Shown one piece after another: positions 9,165 through 18,244 of a stretch of DNA of 64,000 bases (positions are counted from its first letter, which is position 1; every line of letters starts with the position of its first letter). The stretch is taken from the NCBI GenBank assembly GCA_002731275.1, contig PCBK01000132.1, positions 1 through 64,000 of the forward strand, written 5' to 3'. The position numbers were made by a program, and so were the translations under genes. The notes beneath the pieces are model-generated. The model did no database searches. It worked only from the letters and a program-made list of their open reading frames with translations, and had not been told where the DNA came from. This DNA comes from Deltaproteobacteria bacterium (GTDB lineage Bacteria > Myxococcota_C > UBA6777).

Positions 9165-9497
9165 ATGGCTCGAAGACGTCGACATAGGGAACATTTTGAT
9201 GATGGTGTGTATGATGACTACGACGACTACGCTGGGGATTACGTCGAAGAAGAGGTCATCGTATACGAAGAGGTCCGCTCAAGTCGCTCGAAGATCCTCG
9301 CGGGTCTACTTCAAATATTCTTTGGATGGATGGGGTTGGGGCGCTTTTACCTGGGGTATACAGGTTACGGTATTGCCATGTTTATCTCATCGATGTTGAG
9401 TCTTGGTATGATCGGCAGTGTATGGGGTCTGATTGATGGCATACGCATCATCATGGGAGATGTTCCAGACGCCGATGGATTGTCTCTCAGAGATTAA
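9165..9497 (+). CDS. TM2-domain membrane protein
   Basis: 110 residues. The first 40 are charged (RRRRHR, then a run of Asp/Tyr and Glu/Val). The rest matches the TM2 domain: a first helix AGLLQIFFGWMGLGRFYLG with the characteristic G-x-GRFYLG turn, and a second helix ending WGLIDGIRI. TM2 proteins are small two-helix inner-membrane proteins of unclear role. GGAGG lies upstream of the ATG. It stands alone after the diguanylate cyclase. Confidence 0.85.
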   Translation: MARRRRHREHFDDGVYDDYDDYAGDYVEEEVIVYEEVRSSRSKILAGLLQIFFGWMGLGRFYLGYTGYGIAMFISSMLSLGMIGSVWGLIDGIRIIMGDVPDADGLSLRD

Positions 9498-9513
9498 CTT
9501 TGTAGCCTACTCG

Positions 9514-11709
9514 TTATGGAATAAGGATGACGTAGAGTCCCATGGGATCTTTTGAGCGAGGGTGGAGGATGAGTTTGTTTGTACCAAACTCAATGGAGGG
9601 GATGCCTATGCTGCGAATGGACATCAGGGCACCCATCTGCTGTTTGTAAATTGTACTACCTACAGAGTATTCGTGAAACCCGCCAGAGTTGACAGTTGAG
9701 GTGAAGGTCCACTTCATGTTTGGGTCTGAGAACTGGTTTTGGTACTTGATCGTTTTGGCTGTATTCGTTTTGATGCTCGCGTTTCTTTTGAGCGAAGCGA
9801 CCCAGAAATTAACTGGGAGCAAAGTCGGCTGGTTTTTGTTGTTGTACGGTCGGACGATACACTCTCCTGATGAGTTGATGTTGGTGGAGACGTGACCTGG
9901 ATTTTTCCCGACAATGGTCGCAAAGAGCGCGTGAGAAGAACTGTTACAATTTGGGTGTTTGAAAGCATAGATCGTACCTTCATTTCGCGTCTGAAGGTTT
10001 GTGATGTGGTTGTGCCCGAAAAGAAGAGCTGGTTTTGCTCTTGTCGATGAGGGGGGAGCGATCTGTCCCCAAGATTCATCGGGGTATTTGTGGGGAAGCA
10101 TCACGATGTAGTTTTTTTCGCTGTGTGTCGTGCCGATGAAATCCTTTGTGTAGATTTTGTAGTGACCACTTTCGCAGTTGATGCTGTAAGAAATTCTTGG
10201 GTGATTGCCATATCTGATCGCGTTGAGAAACATAGGTCTATTGGTGCAATCAAAGATAGCTGTTTTGCGACCATCTTTGAATTTGTCTGGAGATATGTAC
10301 TGCAGATGACGCGAGCTTTGTGTTTTTCTGTTGAAGTAGGCGTATTGAGGGCCGCATACCTCGTCAGTCATTCCATCGCAATCGTCGTCTTTATTGTTGC
10401 AGACCTCTGTTGCTGGTTTACCCGGCGTCACTGGGCAAGTGACGCCTTTTCCATCCGCAGTACATACGAATTTGCTGTTTCTCTTGCAGAGTCCTTTCCC
10501 AAGGGAGCAATCTTTGCCTTTGTTTGCAAAGTCTTCATCAATGTTTCCATCGCAGTCATCGTCTTTTCCATTGCACAACTCATTTGTGGCGAAGCGGAGC
10601 TGTTTGCAGGACTTTTTACCTGCGCTGCAGGTGATCACACCCTCTATGCAAATACCCGATTTTCCAGATACAACGCACTTCGCACCTTTTCCAGGGTATG
10701 TTTCGTCGGTTTTTCCGTCGCAATTGTCATCCTGCCCATTGCACACTTCGCTTGTCGGTGAGACTGCGCCCACACATGTTCCCCAGTGCCCTTTGCTGTC
10801 GCATGTTTGCGTTCCTTTTTTGCAAACACCAACATCGCTCACACCGCAGGATTGCGTTTTGCCAGTGATGCACATACAGCCTTCGTCTGTTCTGCCATCA
10901 CAGTTGTCATCTTTCCCATTGCATGATTCTGTCGATGGTTCTGTGGCGCCAGTACATGCACCCCATACCCCATCCTTGCATGTTTGTGTACCGACCTTGC
11001 AGTTTCCCTCACACAGAAACACATCACCTGTTGCGACACACCCATTTGAAGAGGAGGGGAAGCAGTCACGCTTTTCTTCGTTGAGACACTGGCACTCCGT
11101 GATGGGGTCGACTTTTCCGTCACAGTTTTCATCCGTTCCATCACAAGTTTCTTTGCGTGGGGTGACTTCGTTGTTGCAAGCGCTCCATTGCCCACCTACA
11201 CACGTTTTGATACCTGGAACACAGCTCCCGACACCCTCGGTTCCTCGCGGTCCGGTGTAGCAAGCCTGTTCGTTCAGGTTGTCGACTTTTCCGTCACAGT
11301 TGTCATCAAGTCCGTTACATTCTTCAGCCTGAGGTTCGTTGAGGGCTTGGCACTGCGTCGTCCAACGTCCTTGCACACATACAATCACCCCATCCCCACA
11401 GATTCCTTCTCTTTGTGCGATGGAGCATTTTTTGACGCTCCCTGCAACACACTCTTCTTCGAGTTGTTTTGTCTCTTCTGGTGGCGGCGTGTCCGCTGTG
11501 GGGATGTCTGTTGTAGTGATGTCTGGAGTGGGCTCAGTAGATGGCTCTGTAAAAGTGCGTTTGGCGACACAGTTGTAGAGGATGCACTGTTGTGAAGAGG
11601 AGCAATCATCGTCGTTGTCGCATTTGATAAGATCACCGACGCATCCTATTTGTGTGAGTGAGATAGACAGGATACACAGTGTCCGCGCCAATTTTTTGAA
11701 TATGTGCAT
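9514..11709 (-). CDS. Lipoprotein with six MopE-type metal-binding repeats
   Basis: 731 residues. Signal peptide with lipobox (QIGC), then a Cys pattern CxxDxDCxxxxxCxxxxC, a Thr/Pro/Glu linker, and six repeats of the form CNGxDDNCDGKxDE spaced by 40-60 residues with Cys/Gly-rich spacers. The last 280 residues carry no repeat and look like a beta-rich domain. MopE of Methylococcus, the namesake of the motif, binds copper, but for most members the ligand (calcium or copper) is untested. Surface exposure is inferred. A larger paralogue is encoded at 18245-21388. Confidence 0.88.
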   Translation of the reverse strand: MHIFKKLARTLCILSISLTQIGCVGDLIKCDNDDDCSSSQQCILYNCVAKRTFTEPSTEPTPDITTTDIPTADTPPPEETKQLEEECVAGSVKKCSIAQREGICGDGVIVCVQGRWTTQCQALNEPQAEECNGLDDNCDGKVDNLNEQACYTGPRGTEGVGSCVPGIKTCVGGQWSACNNEVTPRKETCDGTDENCDGKVDPITECQCLNEEKRDCFPSSSNGCVATGDVFLCEGNCKVGTQTCKDGVWGACTGATEPSTESCNGKDDNCDGRTDEGCMCITGKTQSCGVSDVGVCKKGTQTCDSKGHWGTCVGAVSPTSEVCNGQDDNCDGKTDETYPGKGAKCVVSGKSGICIEGVITCSAGKKSCKQLRFATNELCNGKDDDCDGNIDEDFANKGKDCSLGKGLCKRNSKFVCTADGKGVTCPVTPGKPATEVCNNKDDDCDGMTDEVCGPQYAYFNRKTQSSRHLQYISPDKFKDGRKTAIFDCTNRPMFLNAIRYGNHPRISYSINCESGHYKIYTKDFIGTTHSEKNYIVMLPHKYPDESWGQIAPPSSTRAKPALLFGHNHITNLQTRNEGTIYAFKHPNCNSSSHALFATIVGKNPGHVSTNINSSGECIVRPYNNKNQPTLLPVNFWVASLKRNASIKTNTAKTIKYQNQFSDPNMKWTFTSTVNSGGFHEYSVGSTIYKQQMGALMSIRSIGIPSIEFGTNKLILHPRSKDPMGLYVILIP

Positions 11710-11881
11710 GATGCAACCACTCGATGAGGGGGACTGGGGGGAGGTGACTCTCGGATACTCCGCTACCCTTGATGATTATCATTTGCATCAAGTGTATAGA
11801 ATGAAGAGTTTTCTTTCAAGAGGTTAGACGAAGGAAGGTAGAAGGGGGGCTTTGGATGCTTGCGAAGAGGCGGGACATTCG

Positions 11882-13567
11882 CTACTTTTTCTTCTTCTTG
11901 GCCCATGTATCGCGAAGCGTGACGGTTCGGTTGAAAACCATTTTCTCATCAGTCGAGTCAGGATCGACACAAAAGTACGCTTTGCGTTCAAACTGGACCC
12001 TATCGCCTGGCTTAAACGTTTTGACATAGGGTTCAGCGTAGCAAGTCTCGAGACGTACGAGCGAATCCGGGTTGAGGTGATCGAGGAAGGAGCCTCCATC
12101 TTTGTTGTCATCGGGGTTTGCTTTGGTAAACAGTCGATCGTACAGTCGCGCCTCGATGACTTCGGCGTGTTGTGCTGAAACCCAGTGAAGTGTACCACGT
12201 ACCTTTCGATTGTCTGGAGAGGAACCTCCTTTTGTTTCGGGGTCGTACGTACATCTCAGCTCCACAACATTTCCATCATCATCTTTGATGACATCTGTGC
12301 AGGTGATGTAATATGCGTACCGGAGTCGGACTTCTCGGCCTGGACCAAGGCGGAAGAACTTTTTGGGTGGATCTTCCATAAAGTCTGCACGCTCGATGTA
12401 AAGCTCCCTGGAAAAGGGCACCATGCGTGTGCCTGCTTCATCATCTTCCGGGTTGTTGATAAATTCGAGCTCTTCGACTTGATCTTCCGGATAGTTTTCG
12501 ATGACGACTTTGATTGGATCGAGGACCGCCATCACCCTGTGTGTGATCTTGTTGAGGTGCTCGCGGATCGCGTGCTCAAGCTGTGCGATATTGACGACAC
12601 TGTTGCGTCTCGCGAGGCCAATTCGATCACAGAAGTTGCGAATCGACTCAGGTGTATAGCCTCTCCTGCGAAGACCACTGAGTGTCGGCATTCGGGGATC
12701 GTCCCAGCCTGTCACATGTCCTTCTGTCACAAGTTGGAGCAGCTTTCTTTTGGACATCACAGTGTGATCGAGCGCCAACCTTGCGAATTCGATTTGTTGT
12801 GGATTGGCAGGGACTTCCACTTGTTCGAGGAACCAGTCGTACAACGGACGGTGGTTTTCAAACTCAAGCGAACATAGAGAGTGTGTGATATGTTCGAGTG
12901 CGTCGGAGAGGCCGTGCGTAAAGTCGTACATCGGGTAGATGCACCACTTGTCGCCTGTGCGATGGTGGTGGATGTGCCGGATGCGGTAGATGATGGGGTC
13001 ACGCATGTTCATATTGGGGGAGGTCATGTCGATCTTGGCGCGCAAAACGCGCTCACCATCCTTGAACTCGCCAGCCTTCATACGCTCGAATAAGTCGAGG
13101 TTTTCTTCGACGCTTCGGTCTCTGTATGGGCTCGCTTTACCGGGCTCAGTGAGTGTTCCACGGTACTCTCGCATCTCTTCGGGGGTGAGGTCACAGACGT
13201 ATGCCTTCCCCGCGTTGATCAAGTCGATTGCGTAGTTGTATAGTTTTTCGAAGTAATCCGATGCAAAGAAGGGCTTCTCGCCCCAATCAAAGCCCAGCCA
13301 TTTGATGTCTCTTTGGATCGCTTCGACATACTCGGTGTCTTCTTTGACGGGGTTGGTGTCATCAAAGCGAAGGTTGCATTTTCCGTTGTAGTCGATCGCG
13401 AGCCCAAAGTTTAGGCAGATCGACTTGGCGTGACCGATGTGCAAGTATCCATTCGGTTCGGGCGGGAAGCGGGTGTGGACACGGCCTTCGTTTTTGTTGT
13501 TTTTGAGGTCTTCATCGATGATATCGCGAACAAAATTTGAGGGGAGTTTGGACTCCGTTTTACTCAT
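11882..13567 (-). CDS. glnS: Glutaminyl-tRNA synthetase
   Basis: 561 residues, standard for bacterial GlnRS. Class I signatures: [15 protein letters not shown] (HIGH variant, about 36-50) and VMSKRKL (KMSKS-type, about 270). The middle has the GlnRS/GluRS catalytic sequence features ([24 protein letters not shown]). GlnRS rather than GluRS because of its length and C-terminal anticodon beta-barrels with [11 protein letters not shown]. The protein ends in a Lys tract. It charges tRNA-Gln directly, so this lineage does not need the transamidation route for Gln. ATG at 13567 has GGGAGCAG upstream. Confidence 0.96.
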   Translation of the reverse strand: MSKTESKLPSNFVRDIIDEDLKNNKNEGRVHTRFPPEPNGYLHIGHAKSICLNFGLAIDYNGKCNLRFDDTNPVKEDTEYVEAIQRDIKWLGFDWGEKPFFASDYFEKLYNYAIDLINAGKAYVCDLTPEEMREYRGTLTEPGKASPYRDRSVEENLDLFERMKAGEFKDGERVLRAKIDMTSPNMNMRDPIIYRIRHIHHHRTGDKWCIYPMYDFTHGLSDALEHITHSLCSLEFENHRPLYDWFLEQVEVPANPQQIEFARLALDHTVMSKRKLLQLVTEGHVTGWDDPRMPTLSGLRRRGYTPESIRNFCDRIGLARRNSVVNIAQLEHAIREHLNKITHRVMAVLDPIKVVIENYPEDQVEELEFINNPEDDEAGTRMVPFSRELYIERADFMEDPPKKFFRLGPGREVRLRYAYYITCTDVIKDDDGNVVELRCTYDPETKGGSSPDNRKVRGTLHWVSAQHAEVIEARLYDRLFTKANPDDNKDGGSFLDHLNPDSLVRLETCYAEPYVKTFKPGDRVQFERKAYFCVDPDSTDEKMVFNRTVTLRDTWAKKKKK

Positions 13568-13997
13568 CGTTTTCTGCTCCCTTCATGCGAGCGAATGGGT
13601 AGTTTGAAAAAGGGTAGGTCGACAAGCGCAATGATCTGCAAACGTGCTTGGGCCTACGCCCGGCTTTTGTATATACACGGATGTGTACGGAGTGCCAGGC
13701 TTCGGAGAGATCTCGGTGTGATGAGATCATCAAATGCGTTCGCTTTCATAGCATATTCTGTCGCTGTTTGCCAGATGAAGGGTGAGTTTTTGCACCCTTT
13801 GCGTCACGACCGTCCCCAACGAGTGGATCTGGAATGGTCTAAAGTTGTGTGTGGCTACGCTGGATTTCGCCACTGGGAAAGTGTGGATGACGCAAAGGAG
13901 TCTCCTGCTGTGATGAGAAGAACGTGAACATCGAACTGCGGCTTCGCAGTTCTTTGGATGAATACGTTCCAGTCACTCGATGAGTGCGTTTCTTTTT
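13568..13997. other. Intergenic stretch between glnS start and murB end
   Basis: 430 bp. It must hold the glnS promoter (minus strand). A plus-strand reading of about 110 codons (13595-13927) begins inside it but has no recognisable domain and a composition unlike the neighbours; I do not call it. A GGCTTCGC-type small stem near 13940 may be part of a terminator for nothing obvious. No repeat or RNA gene recognised. Confidence 0.5.
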
Positions 13998-15092
13998 TTA
14001 TTTGTTTTCAAAACCGAGCAGCACAGGTTCTTGCACAAGCTCTACACCAGCGGCTTTTCGGACGTGTTCTCTTATATGCTCAGCGAAGGTCATGAGCGCT
14101 TGCGTCGAGCCATTTCCCTTGTGCACAATCGCGAGGGTGTGGTTGTCAGATAGGCCAATGGGACCATCGCCGTAACCTTTGTGCAGTCCTGAACGATCGA
14201 TTAACCACGCCGCTGAGAGTTTACTTTGACCTGGACCTGCGGGGTATCGAGGCATCTTCTCTCCTTGCTTGAGCGTGTGTTTCATCTTCTCTGCGACTTG
14301 ATCAGCCTGTTTATCGGAGATGATAGGGTTGACAAAAAATGACCCCGCGCTCTGGCTATTGGGGTCATTTGGATCGATGACCATCGACTTCTTCTTGCGC
14401 AGGGAAAGTACTTGTTGTCGGACTGTTTGCAGACTTTGTGGTGATGTTTGCTCCTGCACACTCCTTTGCAGCTCTGGGTAACGAAGTGTAGGAGGGCCAT
14501 CTTTGGTCAGTGAAAAGGTGACAGAGAGCACGATATAGCGACCCTTTGGTGATTGTTTGAGCCGGGAATCTCTGTAGCCAAACGCGCATGCTTCTTTGTC
14601 CCATGTCTGGATTTGATGACTCTCTCTGTCCAAGATTTCGGCAGACATGAACGTTTCGCTTACGTCTTGACCGTACGCCCCTATATTTTGAATAGGAGCT
14701 GCGCCGACGTGACCTGGAATGCCAGACAAGCATTCGACACCCGCAAGGTCCTGTTTTACAGACCATTCGACAAATGCGTCCCACTCGTGCCCTGCGTCAA
14801 CTCGCACATACACATGTCCTTGATCTTCTCGCAGTATTTGTTTGTCTGAGGCTGCATATTGAAGGACCAATCCAGAGATCCCTTTATCAGCGACGACGAC
14901 GTTGCTCCCTCCACCTAGAATGGTGACAGGTAGGGCGTGTGTATCGGCCCATACAAGACAGGCAAGTAGGTCGTCACGTGTTGTTGGGGTCGCAAAGAAT
15001 TGTGCCGGACCACCTAACCGAAGGGTTGTTTTGTCAGCCATGGAAACTTGTGACGAGACAGGCAGTGTCGGAGGGATGGAGAGCGTGGACAT
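13998..15092 (-). CDS. murB: UDP-N-acetylenolpyruvoylglucosamine reductase MurB
   Basis: 364 residues from the ATG at 15092 (AGAGG 6 bases upstream; a GTG seven codons earlier lacks a site). FAD-binding elements GGGSNVV and GIPGHVGAAPIQNIGAYG, the type I Tyr loop (FGYRDSRLK) and the catalytic Ser in SAGSFFVNP are intact. It reduces enolpyruvyl-UDP-GlcNAc to UDP-MurNAc in peptidoglycan synthesis. E. coli-like type I by the YRDS segment. Not clustered with other mur genes. Confidence 0.95.
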   Translation of the reverse strand: MSTLSIPPTLPVSSQVSMADKTTLRLGGPAQFFATPTTRDDLLACLVWADTHALPVTILGGGSNVVVADKGISGLVLQYAASDKQILREDQGHVYVRVDAGHEWDAFVEWSVKQDLAGVECLSGIPGHVGAAPIQNIGAYGQDVSETFMSAEILDRESHQIQTWDKEACAFGYRDSRLKQSPKGRYIVLSVTFSLTKDGPPTLRYPELQRSVQEQTSPQSLQTVRQQVLSLRKKKSMVIDPNDPNSQSAGSFFVNPIISDKQADQVAEKMKHTLKQGEKMPRYPAGPGQSKLSAAWLIDRSGLHKGYGDGPIGLSDNHTLAIVHKGNGSTQALMTFAEHIREHVRKAAGVELVQEPVLLGFENK

Positions 15093-15223
15093 GTGAACCT
15101 CTTTGTTTTTCACCCAATGGCCTTTTTTGGGGGTTGGCCGAAGAAAATCGTCTTGATTTGTTCATACCACGTGGGAGGTCAGGCGTGTAGTTTTTGGCAG
15201 TGGGGTCGCTCCGGTTCGGGAAC

Positions 15224-18157
15224 TCAGCGCCACTGTTGTCGGCGCTCGATACGTTTTTCTCGTAGGATGAGCAGCTCTCTATGGGTCATCTGCTCCCGCA
15301 GTTGCTTTCGGCGTTGTTGTTGCTCGTTTTTTGTGTTGGGGACGATGCCGTAGAGTTGGGTCTCTTTGGATTGCAACTGGATGGTGATTGTCGAGGACTG
15401 TTGTGGGACGATTTGTCCTGTGATGAGATTGGTGACAGTTGAGCGAGGGGGAATGTTGAGGGTTTGTGTTCCACCTATGACACCGTGCGCGACGATCATC
15501 GATCCGTTGCTCGCGATGAGATTGCCAGGAGGTGCGAGTGTTTTCGCGCCTGCATGTTTGGCGATGCTGTGCATCAAGTCGGGACCCATGCCACCTGGCT
15601 TTGCAATATAGACAGAGGTCCAGTCTTTGAAGGACTTGAGCGCGATAGCGATCTCGCCGCCTGTCGAAAATTTTCCAAGCGCTGTGGCTTGATCGTCAAG
15701 GATACTAAACTTAGGACCTATAATCGACGGCATTGCCGCACCTTGCCATGGACTGAGTGCTCCAAAGTGCTGGAGTGTGTTGGGCATCGCTTCGATGTTG
15801 AGGACGTGGATCGTCTTGTCGTATTGGAGAGTGAAACCTGTCAGTCCCTCTGCATTGTCAAGGGACATTCCCCGTTCATCGATATAACCTGCTCCAGAGA
15901 ACCATACAAGCGTCTTGTTTTTGCGTTTGAGTTGACTGTCGATGTACTTCCTCGTGGCCCTTGTGACGTATGTGCTGTTTAAAAAGATGTAGACTTTGTA
16001 GTCCGGAAATCCCTTTTTGGGGAGATCTTCCATACTGTACACATCGAAAGGCACGCCACTTGTCCAGAGCGCTGAGCGTATGACGCTCGTCGCTGCAAAC
16101 TGTGAGTGTCCATGTATCCATCTGGGAGAGAATGCGCTGCTCGGCTCGTCGACCAAGACGACCACGTCTGGTTTCATTCGACGTCTGTTGTGCTTGAGCG
16201 CCCATTTTGCGATCTTGACGCTCTCTTTGAGCCCTCGTTGGGCGTAGTCTGTATAGAACGACCCGCCACCCAGCGCGTGATACCAGATTCCCATGCCGAG
16301 AACGTGGGCCATACCGACTTCTCGTCGGTGGACGGAGTGGAAGTCTTTTTCATTGCGGAGGCTACCGATCGTAAAGTAATCGTAAGCGTCATTCACATAT
16401 GAAGAGACGTTGGTTCGCAGGTCAAGCTCCAAAAAAGGTTGCTTTTTGTGCATGAGGAGGGTGTTGACCATCATGCTGTATCCGCCTGCCCAGCCTGGTT
16501 TTCTGTAAAAACCGTAGTCAAGAGGTGATACATACAAGTCTACATATGGGGTCGTGTGGCGTTTTCTGGTGCGCCAGTGGTTGTTGAGGCGTCCGTAAAG
16601 ACCGTCTTCATAGTAGCTTCCGACGATGATCGGCTTGCCTGCGAGTTGTTTGACGTGTTTTGCGTACATTCCGACGAGTCGAGAGGTTTCATCACTTTGA
16701 AAGTGAAAATAGTCAATTGCTGGCCTGTCATCGATAGGGTGGTAGTAGTTTTTTTGCAGGCCCAGTCTGGTTTGAACGGAAGGGATGGAGGCCTCGTCGA
16801 ATGTCGTGTTTGTGTTCCAGGCTTGTTGAAACGCCGACAGGGTTTTGTATTTCTTTTTTAACCACAGGCGAAACGCTGTTTTTCCGGCGGGGCTGTAGTC
16901 GCTAAGGTTGGCCGTCCCTTTGCGATCCCACATCCCCCATTGTCCGTCATCACCACCGCCGAGGAAAATACCCACGATGGCTTTGTAGTAGGGTTTCTTT
17001 TTGATGTGTTGAAACCATGCCTTGATCGCGTGCTTCATGTCTCGCTGGAAAACCTGTGAGAAGGTCGATGGACAATACCACTCAGCGTTCTCCTTGAGGA
17101 TTGGGGCTGTCTTGTCTCGGTAGTCGTAGTTGTGAAACATCCGACATACTGCGAGTTTGCCATTTTCACTCATGGCGACTTCGCTGGGGTGTCGTTTGCC
17201 CCAATCTGGATCAGGCGCGAGGGCGAGTTTGACGATGAGGTGGATCTTTGGGTCTGCACGTAACGCCAACTCAATACGTTTATCCGATGCGGAAAAGTCG
17301 TACGTTCTGTGGCCTGTCCATTCGACAGGGACGCGCAGTGGTTTGTAGATGTCGAGTACGCCAAAACGAACATTTACGGTTTGGAGCTTGATCCCTGCTT
17401 GTGAGATCAACTTGTTCATCGCTCTTCTAGGGCGCCAAAACGTCCCCCTGTAGCAAATGGGGGGGGCGATGGAGTGGTTGATCTGGATCCTGGCCGAAGG
17501 ACGTCTCACCACTCGCGCGAAGGACGCTTTGCGCCGGCTAAGTATACGCAGCATCTTTCGTCTTGACATTCTTGTGTCCATCCCACCGGGGATACGCTTA
17601 CGCTTCTCTTTTCTTTGCACTTCAAACCGGATGGACTCGATCTCGATGTGACAGGGGTTTCCTTGGATCATGATCGATGTGGACAGATACTCCGTTGTGT
17701 TGAGTGTTGGTAAGTACACGTAGCGGGGTTGTCGGCTGTTTTTGTGTGGGAGGATGACTTGGGCTTCTCGGTGGATTTGGCCGTAATTCGTGCCGCGGGA
17801 TGTGAGGCTCGCGTGTTGGCGAACAAATACATTCATGAAGCTTGCATACTTTGCTGACGTGACACGAAACCAGATGGTCAGCTTGTAGGACTTTCCCGGT
17901 TTGGTTTTGATGTACGGTAAGTTGAGATACACATATCCTTTACCGTTCTTGTAGTTGACTTCGTATCGTTTGTTTGCCTCATTATACCCGAACGTTGCGT
18001 CCGTATCGGTACCTTTGTACGGTGTGATACGTGAAAGAGGGAGGTCTTGTGGTGTCTTTCGGGTTGGGCGAGGGATGATGTCGCTCGCAAATCCGACAGT
18101 TGGGGAAAGTAAGACGCATATGAAGAGAAAGTATCGAAGTTTCTGAAGTGTATTCAT
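15224..18157 (-). CDS. Secreted glycoside hydrolase family 42-like protein
   Basis: 977 residues with a signal peptide (cleavage after about residue 24, VGFAS). An N-terminal beta-sandwich (about 40-185) resembles a carbohydrate-binding module. From about 250 a TIM-barrel follows with the beta-galactosidase-like sequence KKKYKTLSAFQQAWNTN and later a trimerisation/GATase-like domain (DYKVYIFLNSTYVT, about 700). At the site where GH42 enzymes carry the acid/base Glu of an NEYG-type motif this protein has GGGDDGQWGMWD; the nucleophile may be the Glu in FLELDLRT. Activity is therefore uncertain; substrate unknown. Basic C-terminal tail. Flanked by the two MopE lipoproteins' region. Confidence 0.75.
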   Translation of the reverse strand: MNTLQKLRYFLFICVLLSPTVGFASDIIPRPTRKTPQDLPLSRITPYKGTDTDATFGYNEANKRYEVNYKNGKGYVYLNLPYIKTKPGKSYKLTIWFRVTSAKYASFMNVFVRQHASLTSRGTNYGQIHREAQVILPHKNSRQPRYVYLPTLNTTEYLSTSIMIQGNPCHIEIESIRFEVQRKEKRKRIPGGMDTRMSRRKMLRILSRRKASFARVVRRPSARIQINHSIAPPICYRGTFWRPRRAMNKLISQAGIKLQTVNVRFGVLDIYKPLRVPVEWTGHRTYDFSASDKRIELALRADPKIHLIVKLALAPDPDWGKRHPSEVAMSENGKLAVCRMFHNYDYRDKTAPILKENAEWYCPSTFSQVFQRDMKHAIKAWFQHIKKKPYYKAIVGIFLGGGDDGQWGMWDRKGTANLSDYSPAGKTAFRLWLKKKYKTLSAFQQAWNTNTTFDEASIPSVQTRLGLQKNYYHPIDDRPAIDYFHFQSDETSRLVGMYAKHVKQLAGKPIIVGSYYEDGLYGRLNNHWRTRKRHTTPYVDLYVSPLDYGFYRKPGWAGGYSMMVNTLLMHKKQPFLELDLRTNVSSYVNDAYDYFTIGSLRNEKDFHSVHRREVGMAHVLGMGIWYHALGGGSFYTDYAQRGLKESVKIAKWALKHNRRRMKPDVVVLVDEPSSAFSPRWIHGHSQFAATSVIRSALWTSGVPFDVYSMEDLPKKGFPDYKVYIFLNSTYVTRATRKYIDSQLKRKNKTLVWFSGAGYIDERGMSLDNAEGLTGFTLQYDKTIHVLNIEAMPNTLQHFGALSPWQGAAMPSIIGPKFSILDDQATALGKFSTGGEIAIALKSFKDWTSVYIAKPGGMGPDLMHSIAKHAGAKTLAPPGNLIASNGSMIVAHGVIGGTQTLNIPPRSTVTNLITGQIVPQQSSTITIQLQSKETQLYGIVPNTKNEQQQRRKQLREQMTHRELLILREKRIERRQQWR

Positions 18158-18244
18158 TGATCAACTCTTTATCTGATCGTTGGGTGGACTGACGTTACAA
18201 TCTTAACGTATGCATCGCTTCTTTGGATTTCAAAAATGTGTCCC

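Noticed and set aside
10090-11260. Long plus-strand frames opposite the MopE lipoprotein
   Set aside because: Antisense to repeated Cys/Asp codons; composition (Phe/Ser/Val-rich) is the mirror of the real gene.
13595-13927. Plus-strand frame of 110 codons upstream of glnS
   Set aside because: No domain, no ribosome site, overlaps the glnS promoter region.
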